NCBI GenBank assembly: GCA_016235245.1
Contig: JACRLO010000032.1
Coordinates: 3,413 to 67,412 of the forward strand
Origin: Nitrospirota bacterium
GTDB taxonomy: Bacteria; Nitrospirota; Thermodesulfovibrionia; Thermodesulfovibrionales; UBA6898
Reading direction: 5' to 3'
Length of the DNA: 64,000 bases
Shown here in pieces: positions 28,626 to 38,364 of this stretch. Within the stretch, counting starts at the first letter, position 1. Every line of letters starts with the position of its first letter. A program made the translations under genes and the position numbers. The notes beneath the pieces were generated by a model that saw nothing but the letters and a program-made list of their open reading frames with translations, searched no databases and was not told the DNA's origin.

Positions 28626-28655
28626 AATATAGCAAGCAGGCTTTTGGAGCGTCAA
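28626..28655 (-). promoter_or_regulatory. Promoter TTGACG-18-TATATT, copy 3 (lipid desaturase)
   Basis: TTGACG at 28650-28655 and TATATT at 28626-28631 on the minus strand with an 18-base spacer. The spacer end (CCTGCTTGC) and the bases after the -10 box (AGG) are close to the copies at 23707 and 24460. Transcription would start near 28619, about 50 bases before the desaturase ATG. Confidence 0.65.
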
Positions 28656-28749
28656 TACAAATACCGTTTTGTATGCTTAAGGTTTTCGGGCTTTTTTCCG
28701 ATAAAGAAGTAATACCGGCAGGAGGCCGGAATAAAGGAGGCAGAAGGCC

Positions 28750-28935
28750 ATGACTATGAGAGAAACCGTGGAGATCATCAAGGAATCACCGCTCTGGGAT
28801 ATGCTTACGACCGGAGAGAAACTGGACGCTCTTTTGGATGCCGTGCAGAATATTGACGGCGTAAGGAGCTCGCGGGACGAGCAGATCGACGTAACAGACA
28901 TCATCGGAGAGATATTCAGGGGCTACAATGCATAA
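28750..28935 (+). CDS. Small hypothetical protein
   Basis: A 61-residue acidic protein, MTMRETVEIIKESPLWDMLT and onward, with predicted helices and no membrane segment. GGAGG lies nine bases before the ATG, and a strong terminator follows the stop codon immediately, so the frame is probably a real single-gene unit. I do not recognise the family. A second ATG two codons downstream is also possible. Confidence 0.6.
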   Translation: MTMRETVEIIKESPLWDMLTTGEKLDALLDAVQNIDGVRSSRDEQIDVTDIIGEIFRGYNA

Positions 28936-28978
28936 TAAAAAAGGGCGACTGCCTCTTAGACATGCCGCCCTTTTTTAT
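28935..28978. terminator. Bidirectional Rho-independent terminator
   Basis: Perfect 13-base inverted repeat ATAAAAAAGGGCG / CGCCCTTTTTTAT around an 18-base loop. The T run after the stem on the plus strand ends the 61-residue gene's transcript, and the A run before it acts as the T run for the converging zinc-ribbon gene at 29020-29208. Confidence 0.85.
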
Positions 28979-29019
28979 GTTCTTTTAAGACCGGACCGGT
29001 CTTAGCAGCCTCTGGGGCT

Positions 29020-29208
29020 TCAACCACCGCCGGAAAACATGCCGCTCATCTCGGCAGCGCTCAAAGGACCTTCCAGCTTCAGCTTCTTCTCACTGCAATT
29101 CGGGCAGGCTTCCTTCTGCAGTTCCTCATCAGAATTGATGATCGTTGCATAATGGTTGCCGCACTTGCCGCAGGAGCATCTATTGTAGGTTGGTACACTT
29201 GTTTCCAT
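29020..29208 (-). CDS. Small zinc-ribbon protein
   Basis: A 62-residue protein with RCSCGKCGNHYATI at about 10-23 and ACPNCSEKKLKL at about 34-45, giving C-x-C-x2-C and C-x2-C, enough for a zinc ribbon of the FmdB-like kind. It ends in a Gly-rich tail. GGAGG seven bases before the ATG supports the start. A 12-base palindrome (29245-29256, CAATATATATTG) lies just upstream and could bind a regulator. It may be a small regulator or a metal-site protein; no partner is evident. Confidence 0.7.
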   Translation of the reverse strand: METSVPTYNRCSCGKCGNHYATIINSDEELQKEACPNCSEKKLKLEGPLSAAEMSGMFSGGG

Positions 29209-29309
29209 GATTATTCACCTCCGTTTAAACTTGTTTCGTAGTTGCAATATATATTGATTATACATAATACGCAGACTTTTTTCCATGATTTCTATCATAC
29301 AATCGGCGG

Positions 29310-29954
29310 CTAAAAGGCGAAATTCCCAATAACAAGAATGTACAGACCAAAGGCGATAAGAATGCCGCCCGTTATATACCGAACAACCGCTTCATGCCTC
29401 GCCATCGCAACAAGCCTGCGCTGCAGGAGATGCGACGAATAGGCTATGGTCAGCAGCGGTATGGCCAGACCCAGGGAATAAAACCCGAGGAGCATAACGC
29501 CTTTTACCAGTTCGCCGCTCGTGCCGACCATTGCAAGGATACTCGAGAGCATCGGGCCGATACAGGGAACCCAGACGATACCAAGCGCCATTCCGAGGAT
29601 GATCCCGCTGAATCTGCCTTCAGACTTTACCTGAATATTTGAAAGCCGGTACAACCGCTTAAAGACGTTCAGGTCGAAGAAGACCATCAGACCCATGGCA
29701 AGGATGACCGCACCGCCAATCTGCTCGATAAACCGCGTGCGTCCAACCAGCAGCTCCCCAAAAAGGGATGAAACAGCGCCCATGGCCATGAAGGTTATCG
29801 AAAGTCCCAAAACCACAAGCAGAGGCCGCAGACGGTCTTTTTTTTCTGCGCCGCCGACCGCGATCACCGGGATTACCGGCAGCACGCAGGGAGAGAGCAC
29901 ACTGGCCAGACCGGCCCCTGCTGAAAGCAGGATATTGGCGATGCTGATATCCAT
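29310..29954 (-). CDS. ccdA: CcdA/DsbD-type transmembrane electron-transfer protein
   Basis: A 214-residue six-helix membrane protein of the CcdA family, which carries reducing equivalents from cytoplasmic thioredoxin to periplasmic thiol proteins (cytochrome c maturation or oxidative repair). The two functional cysteines are in LSPCVLPVIPVIAVGG and WVPCIGPMLSS, each with the family's prolines. The start shares one base with the stop of the upstream thioredoxin-like gene (TAATG), so the two are coupled. Cytochrome maturation genes are not nearby, so the natural partner is the secreted thioredoxin-like protein. Confidence 0.88.
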   Translation of the reverse strand: MDISIANILLSAGAGLASVLSPCVLPVIPVIAVGGAEKKDRLRPLLVVLGLSITFMAMGAVSSLFGELLVGRTRFIEQIGGAVILAMGLMVFFDLNVFKRLYRLSNIQVKSEGRFSGIILGMALGIVWVPCIGPMLSSILAMVGTSGELVKGVMLLGFYSLGLAIPLLTIAYSSHLLQRRLVAMARHEAVVRYITGGILIAFGLYILVIGNFAF

Positions 29955-30358
29955 TATTTTATGCTGTCGAGAGACTGTGAAAGGGTCTCATAGCTCTGAA
30001 TACCGGGAGGAAAGACGCGGCTGATATTACCGCTTCCGTCAACAAGCACAAGGGAAGGGAGATTTCTTACGCCGTAATCGTAAAAAGCCTTCTGATCTTC
30101 TGGCTTCATGGAGTTCACATAGGCAATCGTGAAATTTCCCTTCCTGTCTTTCAGGAGCTTCTGGAGAATATCGGTCTGGGCCTTGCAGGGGCCGCCATTG
30201 GGGTTCTGGAAAAATACGACCGTCTTCTTGCCTGTTCCGAGAAGCTGTTTCAGTTCAGGGGTGCTCTTGGGAGCAGCATTTGCCGCTGCGCTGATCTGGA
30301 CCAAAAAGACCGTGAGACAAAAGACAACGAACAAAACAATAATACCTCTTCTCTTCAT
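29954..30358 (-). CDS. Secreted thioredoxin-like protein with one active-site cysteine
   Basis: A 134-residue exported protein: signal peptide IIVLFVVFCLTVFLVQISAA, then a thioredoxin-like fold (KTVVFFQNPNGGPCKAQTDI, NFTIAYVNSMKPEDQ, GVRNLPSLVLVDGSGNISRV with the cis-Pro region). The usual WCGPC is NGGPC, so the first catalytic cysteine is missing. The protein cannot cycle a disulphide by itself but could form mixed disulphides or accept electrons by another route. It is coupled to ccdA. It may be a reductase variant for a particular substrate or a binding protein; sequencing error cannot be excluded from one sequence. Confidence 0.82.
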   Translation of the reverse strand: MKRRGIIVLFVVFCLTVFLVQISAAANAAPKSTPELKQLLGTGKKTVVFFQNPNGGPCKAQTDILQKLLKDRKGNFTIAYVNSMKPEDQKAFYDYGVRNLPSLVLVDGSGNISRVFPPGIQSYETLSQSLDSIK

Positions 30359-30443
30359 ACCTGTTCTCCTTATGGATAATGTTCTTACTTAGTTCACCTG
30401 ATGCTGTTTAGAGGCAGCACATGCTATTCTGTGCATATGCACA

Positions 30444-33400
30444 TTATAACGTTTCAGGGTCAATCTTTTCAATATCACTGCCGGAGCCCAGAGGACATGG
30501 CCGGTCCTTGAAATATTCATAATAGAGCAGCGGAACCGCAACAAGCGTCAATGCCGTAGCGGCCAGGGCACCGAACATCATCGCAATCGCAAGACCCTGG
30601 AAGATGGGGTCAAAAAGCATCACAAAGGAGCCCACGACCACAGCAGCCGCGGTAACTGCAATCGGCCTGAACCTGACTGCCACGGCCTTGATCAGTGCGG
30701 CATTGAGATCACCGCTGTCCCTCCACTCCATCTGCACAAAATCGATCAGCAGGATCGAGTTCCTTACGATAATGCCGGCAAGTGCTATGAACCCTATCAT
30801 GGAGGTTGCAGTAAAAAACGCGCCGAATATCCAATGACCCGGCAGTATGCCGACAAGGGTCAGGGGGATGGGGGCCATAATGATCAGTGGAGTCACGAAG
30901 TTTCTGAACCAGGCGACAACAAGGACATAGATAAGCACCAGCACAGCGCCAAATGCGATACCCAGATCGCGGAACACCTCATAGGTGATATGCCACTCGC
31001 CGTCCCACTTCATGGAATAGCGGTCTTCAAGCCAGGGCTGCTCAGACGAATACTGCTTCAGCTCATACCCTTCGGCAAGTTTAAGGTCTTTGATCTTTTC
31101 CTTCATCGTAAGTATTGCGTATGCAGGGCTTTCTGCTGTGCCTGCAACATCACCGGTAACATAAACAACCCGCTTGAGGTTCTTATGGTAAATAGTCTTG
31201 TCTTCTACCCCTTCCCGCATCTTCACCAGTTCTGAAAGGGATATTGGACGGCCATCTGCCGAGGGCATGGTAATTCCACTGAGTGATGCAAGCGTTGACC
31301 GCTCACTTATTGGCATCCTCAGGACAAGCTCAACAGGCTCTTTTTCCCTTTCCATGTGTACGAGACCGGCAGACATACCGCTTAAGGCAATTCTGAGGCT
31401 CTGAGCCACTGCCTCGGTTGAAATGCCGTGCTGGCCTGCCTTCTCACGATCAACATCAAAGGTGATCTTCTGCTGGTCATCCTCAACATACCAGTCCACA
31501 TCGACCACACCTTCGGTCTTTTCAAAGATGCTGCGAATGCTTTTTGCAATCTCTGTCTGCCGCTGCAGGTCAGGTCCATACACCTCGGCAACAAGGGTGC
31601 TCAGGACAGGAGGTCCCGGGGGTATCTCTGCCACCTTGAGGCGGGCCTGATACCGGTCGGCAATTTTTTTCAGCTCCGGCCGAAGCCGTTTTGCGATCTC
31701 GTGGCTTTGGGCCTTGCGCTCGGACTTCGGAACGAAATTGACCTGAATATCGGCGACATTGCTGCCAGATCTCATGAAATAGTGTCTGACCAGCCCATTA
31801 AAATTGTAGGGCGCTGCAGTCCCGACATAGGTCTGAAAATCCGTCACCTCAACCACGGTCTTGAGATACTCGCCCATCTCCCTGCCAAGCGCTGCGCTCT
31901 GTTCCAGCGTTACCCCCTCGGGCATATCCACGATCACCTGCAGCTCGCTTTTGTTGTCGAAGGGCAGCATCTTGAGCGTCACTGCCTTCAGCGGAACCAG
32001 CACCAGGGAAAGAGCAAGGAGCAGAAGTACAACCGCAAGGGCAGTGATGCGTTTTTTCTTCTTCTCGATCAACGGTCTGAGCATGCGCTCGTACAACGAG
32101 GCAAAGCCACCGGCATCCTCCTGCCCTTTTCTGTGCGACTCATTGCGCTTGAGATTCCTCAGCACCTTATAGCTCATCCACGGGCTTACGATAAAGGCAA
32201 TGAGCAGCGAAAAGATCATGGCAGCAGAGGCGCCGACCGGTATCGGCCGCATATAGGGCCCCATCAGACCGGTAACAAATGCCATTGGCAGAAGCGCTGC
32301 AATGACCGCAAAGGTGGCGAGGATCGTCGGATTACCGACCTCATCGACGGCATATGCCGCAGTAAGCGGATCTATTTTGTGCATCCTGAAGTGACGGTGG
32401 ATATTTTCGACAACGACAATCGCATCGTCAACGAGTATGCCGATAGAGAAGATCAGGGCAAAAAGCGTAACCCTGTTCAGGGTATAGCCATAGAGATAAT
32501 TGATAAGCAGGGTAAGAGACAGCGTAACAGGTACGGCCACGCCCACAACAATCGACTCCCTCCAGCCAAGGGCAAGGGCGATGAGGATAACAACCGACAG
32601 GGATGCGATAAGGAGATGCTCAAGCAGCTCGTTGGATTTTTCCTTTGCAGTCTCACCATAGTTTCTTGTTGTTGTTATTTCTATCTCAGACGGTATGGCC
32701 TTGCCTTTCAGCGCTTCTATTTTGCGTATGGCGTCTTCGGCAACCATACTTGCATTTGCGCCTTTCTTTTTTGAGACCGTCAGCGTAACCGCTTCATACT
32801 GTCCGGCACGTGAATGGCTGGCCGCGATGCCCCGGGATTGGGCAGCAGGACCAAGTCCCATAAAGACATAATCCGCGGGCTCTTCCGGCCCGTCAGTCAA
32901 TACAGCCACATCCCTGAGGTACACCGGCCTGTTATTGTTCATACTCACCACGACCGAACCGACCTCTTCCGCATTTTTGAGAAATGTGCCGGTATCAATA
33001 AGATATTCCCTGTTGCCTGAGGAAAAGGCGCCTGAAGGCATCAGAAAATTAGCCTTCTGAAGCATGCCCATGATCTGCCGTGCCGAGAGGCTGTATGCAC
33101 GCAGGCGGGCAGGGTCAAGGCTGATCCTTACCTGTCGTTTCTGTCCGCCTATAATTGTTGTTTCCGATACGTCCTTATCCTTCTTGATCTCATTGCAGAT
33201 CTCCTGCGCAACCCTCCTGAGCTCATAGCCGTTATAGCGTTCAGACCAGAGCGTAAATGTCGTAATAGGCACATCGTCAATAGACTTCGGTCTTACCAGC
33301 GGCTGGGAAACGCCCGGGGGGATCTTGTCATAGTTGGACATCAGCTTGTTATACAGCTTCACAAGACTGGCTTCCATATCCTCGCCCACATAGAAGCGCA

Positions 33401-33695
33401 CGATGGTAAGGTTCATTCCGGGCTTAGCTATGGAGTACACATACTCAACGCCCTTGATCTCCCAAAGGAATTTCTCCATGGGCTTTGTAACCCGTTCTTC
33501 AACCTCTTTTGCCGATGCTCCGGGATAGGTGACCATCACGTCGATCATCGGAACGACAATCTGGGGCTCTTCTTCGCGCGGAGTAACCATAACGGCAAAG
33601 ACGCCAAGGAGCAGTGATGCCATAACGATCAACGGCGTCAGCTTTGACTGAATAAAAGCCTTTGCGATCTTCCCTGATATTCCTATAGCCTTCAT
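30444..33695 (-). CDS. RND-family efflux permease (AcrB-like)
   Basis: A 1083-residue inner-membrane transporter of the resistance-nodulation-division superfamily. Twelve membrane helices are expected; TM1 is at [18 protein letters not shown]. Periplasmic porter segments such as [19 protein letters not shown] are present. The proton-relay pair is visible in [18 protein letters not shown] (Asp-Asp), typical of HAE-type rather than heavy-metal (HME) pumps. AAGGA lies six bases before the third codon's ATG, so I start there rather than two codons earlier. It is the last gene of the arsR-OMF-MFP-RND operon and would pump drugs, solvents or other amphiphiles with its adaptor and TolC-like channel. 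Confidence 0.92.
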   Translation of the reverse strand: MKAIGISGKIAKAFIQSKLTPLIVMASLLLGVFAVMVTPREEEPQIVVPMIDVMVTYPGASAKEVEERVTKPMEKFLWEIKGVEYVYSIAKPGMNLTIVRFYVGEDMEASLVKLYNKLMSNYDKIPPGVSQPLVRPKSIDDVPITTFTLWSERYNGYELRRVAQEICNEIKKDKDVSETTIIGGQKRQVRISLDPARLRAYSLSARQIMGMLQKANFLMPSGAFSSGNREYLIDTGTFLKNAEEVGSVVVSMNNNRPVYLRDVAVLTDGPEEPADYVFMGLGPAAQSRGIAASHSRAGQYEAVTLTVSKKKGANASMVAEDAIRKIEALKGKAIPSEIEITTTRNYGETAKEKSNELLEHLLIASLSVVILIALALGWRESIVVGVAVPVTLSLTLLINYLYGYTLNRVTLFALIFSIGILVDDAIVVVENIHRHFRMHKIDPLTAAYAVDEVGNPTILATFAVIAALLPMAFVTGLMGPYMRPIPVGASAAMIFSLLIAFIVSPWMSYKVLRNLKRNESHRKGQEDAGGFASLYERMLRPLIEKKKKRITALAVVLLLLALSLVLVPLKAVTLKMLPFDNKSELQVIVDMPEGVTLEQSAALGREMGEYLKTVVEVTDFQTYVGTAAPYNFNGLVRHYFMRSGSNVADIQVNFVPKSERKAQSHEIAKRLRPELKKIADRYQARLKVAEIPPGPPVLSTLVAEVYGPDLQRQTEIAKSIRSIFEKTEGVVDVDWYVEDDQQKITFDVDREKAGQHGISTEAVAQSLRIALSGMSAGLVHMEREKEPVELVLRMPISERSTLASLSGITMPSADGRPISLSELVKMREGVEDKTIYHKNLKRVVYVTGDVAGTAESPAYAILTMKEKIKDLKLAEGYELKQYSSEQPWLEDRYSMKWDGEWHITYEVFRDLGIAFGAVLVLIYVLVVAWFRNFVTPLIIMAPIPLTLVGILPGHWIFGAFFTATSMIGFIALAGIIVRNSILLIDFVQMEWRDSGDLNAALIKAVAVRFRPIAVTAAAVVVGSFVMLFDPIFQGLAIAMMFGALAATALTLVAVPLLYYEYFKDRPCPLGSGSDIEKIDPETL

Positions 33696-33732
33696 ATTCA
33701 TTCCTTACCGGGAAACCAAAGAGGATTTCCCA

Positions 33733-34806
33733 CTACTGTTTAACAATGCCGCCATCTATCGCCTTTTCAACGTTGTCCACGATGATTCTTTCATTGGGGT
33801 TCAGTCCTGAGAGGACCTCGACCATTTCGCCATATACCCTGCCGGCGCGGATCAGTCTGTACGTCACGATCGAATTGGCATCCACAACATAGACACCCGT
33901 AAGCTGCCCTTTTCCGACAATCGCCTTTTTACTGACCAGCAAGGCCTCTTTCTTCCCCACAGGGATAGAAATCTTGCCATAGGAGCCGTTCCTCAGGCCT
34001 TCGCCGCTGATTGCGATCTTTACAGGAAATGTCCTTGTCATCGGATCGACAGAGGGAACAACCTCGGTGATAACACCTTGTATTTCCCTGCCCATGGTTT
34101 CGATGAAGATCCTTGCCTCCATTCCCTGCTTCACCTTGCCTGCAAGCTTCTCATCAAGGTTCGCCTCCACCCTGTATCCTGAGGTATCTTCAATCGTAAA
34201 GAGCGGCATTCCCGGCACTGCTGTACTGCCAAGATCTATCTTCTTTTCCATAACAACGCCTGATACAGGGGCAGTCACACGGGTAAATCCCTGATACACG
34301 CGGGCCTCCTGATGCATTGCCCGGGCCCTCTCATATTCCAGGTCTGCCACTTTCTTCTGCGTCTCGACCTGGTCAAGTTCCTGTCCGGTGAGCGCCCTGT
34401 CGTCATGGAGTTTTTTGTACCTCTGATATGTGACATCCGCCAGTGACATCTGCTGTTTTGCGGCCTCAACACCTTTCTCTGCCGCCCTGACCCTCTGAAC
34501 CAGATCACTGTCATCAACGGTCGCCAGCACCTGACCGGCATGCACCCTGTCGCCCTCTTTTACCCTGAGTGAGGTGATCGTACCCATCATACGGCTGGCC
34601 ACAATGCTCGTGGTCTTTGCCTTCACTGTTGCTGATGTCTCAATATATTCATCTGCCTGCGACAGCTTCACTGTCTCGATTGTTACACCTGCAACCTGCG
34701 GCCGCTTGATCTCAACTGACTCCTTACCTGCCTTACCTTTGCAGCCCGAAAGCATTGCAGCCAGCGCAAACAGCAGCAGCATTGTGATAATACCGAAACG
34801 CTTCAT
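33733..34806 (-). CDS. RND efflux periplasmic adaptor lipoprotein (MFP/HlyD family)
   Basis: About 357 residues. The N-terminus is a lipoprotein signal (LLLFALAAMLSGCKG), placing the protein in the inner-membrane outer leaflet. A barrel-sandwich domain (VKEGDRVHAGQVLATVDDSD and VTAPVSGVVMEKKIDLGSTA) flanks an alpha-helical hairpin (about 100-165), followed by a beta-barrel and membrane-proximal domain. The start is the ATG with AGGAG eight bases before it; a longer frame starts five codons earlier and overlaps the TolC gene by ATGA. It joins the RND pump to the outer-membrane channel encoded on either side. Confidence 0.9.
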   Translation of the reverse strand: MKRFGIITMLLLFALAAMLSGCKGKAGKESVEIKRPQVAGVTIETVKLSQADEYIETSATVKAKTTSIVASRMMGTITSLRVKEGDRVHAGQVLATVDDSDLVQRVRAAEKGVEAAKQQMSLADVTYQRYKKLHDDRALTGQELDQVETQKKVADLEYERARAMHQEARVYQGFTRVTAPVSGVVMEKKIDLGSTAVPGMPLFTIEDTSGYRVEANLDEKLAGKVKQGMEARIFIETMGREIQGVITEVVPSVDPMTRTFPVKIAISGEGLRNGSYGKISIPVGKKEALLVSKKAIVGKGQLTGVYVVDANSIVTYRLIRAGRVYGEMVEVLSGLNPNERIIVDNVEKAIDGGIVKQ

Positions 34807-34817
34807 ATGGTCTCTCC

Positions 34818-36164
34818 TCATCTTTCTATATCCAGGTCTTTCATAATCGTTCCGCTTTCATAGCTGAGCCTTGCAATAGCAGTGAGATAGGATGCCTCTT
34901 TTGCCACAACATCAGCCCGCACAGCATCAAGGCTGCTCTGCACGTCAAGCATATCGACTGCAGCGGCAAGATTATTTTCATAGCGCACCGTCACCAGTCT
35001 TCTGCCCTCCTCTGCCGAGGCAAGATTTGCCTTTGCAAGCTCAAGTCCTTTGCGAGCCTCCTCCACAGAAAGATATGCCTCATATATTGCAAACGATATC
35101 CGCTTTTTCATGCCATCGAGGTATTCTCCGGCCTCTGCCAGTTTGTGCTTTGCCTTGCTCCGTTCTGCTTCACGCCTGAGACCGTCAAAAATTTCCCACC
35201 GCAGGAATGCCATAACCTGCCAGCTTTGACCTTCTTCTCCAAGGACGGCCCTATGGCTGTTCAACTGATATGAGCCGCCAATGCCGATTGTGGGAAGATA
35301 TGATGCATCTGCCATCTTCAGGTTATTTTCTGCATTGGTATGCCGTGCTTCCAGGGCCTTCAGGTCCTTTCGTGTCAGAGCCATATTCTCATAATACGCA
35401 AGGTCTTTCAGCTCAAGCGATGGCCGCTGGTCTGTCACGTTAATGGACGAAGTCAGTCCGAGCATCAACCCGAGCGCACGTCCTGCCACCTTCATATTCT
35501 TTTCTGCAGAAACCTTCCGTTCTTCCGCAGTTCTCAGTGCTACCTGGGCCCTCAGCATATCAGAGTACAGGCCAAGGCCGGCGTTATTTCTGCTTTCCGA
35601 TATCCGAAGATGCTCCTTTGCGTCTTCAATCCCTTTTTCTGCGACAGATACATAAGCACGCGCTGTCTGCGAATCAAGATAGGTCTTAAAAACCGAGAAA
35701 ACAACCTCATCTTTGTTGCGCTCAACGTCCTGCCCTTTGGCCTCAAATTCCTTTCTGCTCATCTTCAGGCCGATATACGCCTTTGGTGCAAAAACAGCCT
35801 GTTCAAAAGATACGCTTGACTGAAAATCAGACACAGGCTGGGGGTTGTTGAGTGATGGTATGGCAAAGTCCGTCATCGCAAATCGCTCCTGATTCAGCTT
35901 TGCCATAAACGCATAGGTCGGATTATTGGTCCGCATGAACCGCTCTTCAAAGCCGATACGGGGAAGCAGGAAACTCCGTGCAATACGTATGTCCTCTTTT
36001 ACGGCAAACAGTGCATGTTCATTGGCCCTGATCTCAGGATTGCCCTTCAAAGCCTGCTGCAGGGCATCGTGAAGGGAAATAACCTTCCCCTCTGCAAAAG
36101 CCTCTGTATATAATCCCAGGAGAAGAACAGCAATTATCCATATCCATTTTCTGCTCATGCGCAT
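34818..36164 (-). CDS. TolC-family outer-membrane efflux protein
   Basis: A 448-residue OEP/TolC protein: signal peptide (IWIIAVLLLGLYTEAFA), then the internal two-fold repeat of long helices and short beta segments (ISLHDALQQALKGNPEIRAN; ALTRKDLKALEARHTNAENN; LAAAVDMLDVQSSLDAVRAD). The start chosen is one base after the stop of the arsR gene, with AAGGA before it; the longer frame begins eight codons upstream within arsR. It forms the outer channel of the tripartite pump. Confidence 0.9.
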   Translation of the reverse strand: MRMSRKWIWIIAVLLLGLYTEAFAEGKVISLHDALQQALKGNPEIRANEHALFAVKEDIRIARSFLLPRIGFEERFMRTNNPTYAFMAKLNQERFAMTDFAIPSLNNPQPVSDFQSSVSFEQAVFAPKAYIGLKMSRKEFEAKGQDVERNKDEVVFSVFKTYLDSQTARAYVSVAEKGIEDAKEHLRISESRNNAGLGLYSDMLRAQVALRTAEERKVSAEKNMKVAGRALGLMLGLTSSINVTDQRPSLELKDLAYYENMALTRKDLKALEARHTNAENNLKMADASYLPTIGIGGSYQLNSHRAVLGEEGQSWQVMAFLRWEIFDGLRREAERSKAKHKLAEAGEYLDGMKKRISFAIYEAYLSVEEARKGLELAKANLASAEEGRRLVTVRYENNLAAAVDMLDVQSSLDAVRADVVAKEASYLTAIARLSYESGTIMKDLDIER

Positions 36165-36165
36165 T

Positions 36166-36585
36166 TCAGTCCTTCCTCCACGATTCATTTGCTGACCTCT
36201 TTGGCTTTCTCTGCATGAATTCCTTCAGCGTCTTCATATCGCATTTCCCGGCCTTCTTCTGAAATTCCTCGCAGTCTTTCAGGGAATGGAGATCACCCGA
36301 GAACGTTTCATCAGCTCCGGTCAACTCCTGCAGCAGCTCTATCACTTTCTTTTGGGACTGATGCATCTCCTTATTCAGCGAATAAAAGACCAGTTTGCCG
36401 TCTTTGCGTTCTTTCAAAAGACCGGCACTGTTCAGCATGGCGAGGTTATGCGACACAAGGGGCTGGGCTATGCCGAGAACACCCATGATCTGGCAGACGC
36501 AGAGTTCTTTGCGCGCCATGAGCATCAGGATCCTCAGCCGGGTCTCGTCAGAAAGGAGCTTCAGAAATTTTGCCGTGCTTAACAT
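36166..36585 (-). CDS. ArsR-family transcriptional regulator of the efflux operon
   Basis: About 139 residues from the ATG that opens MLSTAKFLKLLSDETRLRIL; the longest frame begins 23 codons earlier inside the promoter. The winged helix is canonical (ELCVCQIMGVLGIAQPLVSH, then NLAMLNSAGLLKERKDGKLV). A C-V-C motif in helix alpha3 matches the metal site of ArsR/SmtB sensors, and more cysteines follow in the extended C-terminus (KDCEEF, GKCDMK). It is the first gene of the pump operon and is preceded by a dyad suited to autoregulation. Metal or metalloid sensing is plausible, although the pump looks like a drug-type RND. Confidence 0.88.
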   Translation of the reverse strand: MLSTAKFLKLLSDETRLRILMLMARKELCVCQIMGVLGIAQPLVSHNLAMLNSAGLLKERKDGKLVFYSLNKEMHQSQKKVIELLQELTGADETFSGDLHSLKDCEEFQKKAGKCDMKTLKEFMQRKPKRSANESWRKD

Positions 36586-36620
36586 ATGTATAGTTAAACA
36601 TACGTTAATATGATTGTCAA
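36581..36620 (-). promoter_or_regulatory. arsR operator and -35 element
   Basis: An imperfect dyad, AACATATG-10-CATACGTT (36581-36606), spans the arsR start codon; seven of eight arm positions pair. A perfect TTGACA -35 hexamer lies at 36615-36620 on the minus strand, so a bound ArsR dimer would cover the -10 region and start site. No clear -10 at standard spacing was found, only TATACA somewhat too far away. Confidence 0.5.
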
Positions 36621-36767
36621 GCGATTTATTGACCTTGCAACTGTTGAATTGCAATGCTGAGGGTAATTTGCGAGCAGCTATGTTTTTACGAAAAAACTGA
36701 GGGGTTCAGGGGCATGGACGTAATCATGCATAATTCAGCAGGCAAACTTCACCGCAGCCTCACTTCC

Positions 36768-37307
36768 TCACCCAGTCGGCTGGTCGAGATGGCCCTCGCG
36801 GATCACCTTGTATTCTCCGGTAGAAATACTGAGGTTGTATACACTGAAGTTCGTCCGGATATCAAAGCCCTCATAATGCACTGCAAGGTTAATGGCGGCA
36901 GAGCCCTCGCTGCCTGACTGGATGCGGTGGAATACATTGCGCGGCCATGAAATTACTGCGCCGCCCACATAGATCACCTGCCCGTTCTTCATGACCTGAT
37001 GAGGCGTTACGGTGAACTGCTCTATCCTGCCATGCTTCGGCGTATAGATCTCCATATGCCGCGTTCCAGAGAGCACAATCAGGTTGTCGTCCTGAAAGGG
37101 GTGCATGTACCATGGCCGTTCAACAGGACCGACCGGACCGGGAGAGACCGCATTGCCTTCGTGGATCACACGGTCCATGGCATCGATACGGGGAAGAAGG
37201 CCGATCGGAACAAAGTCAAAGGTCACGCTCTGCGTCTTCCGAAAAATCTTAAGGGGCATGATTCTATACAGTCCCGGAACTTCTTCGATAATAGTATCTA
37301 CCGTCAT
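36768..37307 (-). CDS. Cupin-like hypothetical protein
   Basis: A 179-residue soluble protein, probably a single-domain beta-barrel of cupin type: WYMHPFQDDNLIVLSGTRHM and VISWPRNVFHRIQSGSEG look like the two cupin motifs, with His and Asp residues that could bind a metal. No catalytic family is recognised. It stands alone between the arsR promoter region and the divergent RluD-type gene. A secondary-metabolite or sensor role cannot be decided from sequence. Confidence 0.6.
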   Translation of the reverse strand: MTVDTIIEEVPGLYRIMPLKIFRKTQSVTFDFVPIGLLPRIDAMDRVIHEGNAVSPGPVGPVERPWYMHPFQDDNLIVLSGTRHMEIYTPKHGRIEQFTVTPHQVMKNGQVIYVGGAVISWPRNVFHRIQSGSEGSAAINLAVHYEGFDIRTNFSVYNLSISTGEYKVIREGHLDQPTG

Positions 37308-37425
37308 GACACGTTACCTCCCTATGCAAGTCTATGCCACTATTGTATCACCTCCCGCCAGCTAATGGATTATATGCGCGTCGCAAGAGAGCCAAAGCCC
37401 TGCCTTTTACGGTAAAATTACGATC

Positions 37426-38364
37426 ATGGCTGAGACTACGTTTCATATTAATGCAGAAGACGCCGGAAAACGTCTTGATCTGCTGGTGTCGGAGCTTTCA
37501 GGACTGACCCGTTCACAGGTGCAGAGACTGATCGAAAAAGAGATGCTGAGTGTCAACGGAAACCCCTCCAGGGCCAACTATAAGGCCCATACAGATGATC
37601 TGATCCATGTCTCCATTGTTGAAGAGAACGAAGAGCTGCTGCCGGAGAATCTGCCTGTCGAGGTTCTGTATTGCGATGATTTTTTGATGGTGGTGAACAA
37701 ACCGGCAGGCATGGTCGTGTACCCGGCAGCAGGCCACAGCAGCGGCACTCTTATGAATGCGATCGCATTCCATGCGAAGAAGCTCGCCACAATCGGCGGC
37801 CCCCTCAGGCCGGGCGTTGTGCATAGACTCGACAAAGAGACCTCAGGCGTTATGGTTGTGGCGCTCGACGACAAGGCGTACTATGATCTTGTTGAACAGT
37901 TCAGAAAACGGACCATGAGCAGGCGATACAAAACGCTCATCTTCGGCACTCTTAAAGAAGACAGCGGAGAGATATCCCTGAGGATCGGCAGGTCAGAGTC
38001 TGACAGAAAAAAGATGTCCACGCACTCAAAAAGAGGTAAAGAGGCGGTCACGACCTGGAGAGTGGTTGAGCGTTATCGATCAGGTTCGCTGATCGAGGCA
38101 AAGCTCGGCACCGGAAGGACCCACCAGATCCGTGTGCATTTCGCATCCATCGGCCATCCTGTGCTGGGCGACAAGACCTATGGTTCGAAGATTTCACTGG
38201 AAATCGGCAGAAAGAGGATAGTCTTTCCCCGCCAGATGCTCCATGCCGAACTCCTCGGTTTCACCCACCCTGTCACAAAGGAATGGCTCGAATTCAGAAC
38301 ACCTGTGCCACAGGATATGGAGGAGAAGATCAGCGAGTTGCGCAATGGAATATCGTTGTCATAA
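37426..38364 (+). CDS. rluD: RluD-family 23S rRNA pseudouridine synthase
   Basis: A 312-residue pseudouridine synthase. An S4 RNA-binding domain (about 12-75, KRLDLLVSELSGLTRSQVQR) precedes the catalytic domain with the RluA/RluD motif RPGVVHRLDKETSGVMVVAL, where the Asp is the nucleophile. Further family blocks are RRYKTLIFGTL and GTGRTHQIRVHFASIGHPVLG. RluD modifies helix 69 of 23S rRNA; RluA-type relatives act elsewhere, so the exact target is by family. The next gene starts inside its last codons. Confidence 0.9.
   Translation: MAETTFHINAEDAGKRLDLLVSELSGLTRSQVQRLIEKEMLSVNGNPSRANYKAHTDDLIHVSIVEENEELLPENLPVEVLYCDDFLMVVNKPAGMVVYPAAGHSSGTLMNAIAFHAKKLATIGGPLRPGVVHRLDKETSGVMVVALDDKAYYDLVEQFRKRTMSRRYKTLIFGTLKEDSGEISLRIGRSESDRKKMSTHSKRGKEAVTTWRVVERYRSGSLIEAKLGTGRTHQIRVHFASIGHPVLGDKTYGSKISLEIGRKRIVFPRQMLHAELLGFTHPVTKEWLEFRTPVPQDMEEKISELRNGISLS

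Noticed and set aside
30431-30442. GTGCATATGCAC palindrome after the RND permease gene
   Set aside because: Twelve bases only, no T run and no promoter nearby; may be chance.
31428-32774. 448-codon plus-strand frame inside the RND permease gene
   Set aside because: Lies fully antisense to an obvious RND transporter; composition (His, Arg, Gln-rich) is typical of a shadow frame.
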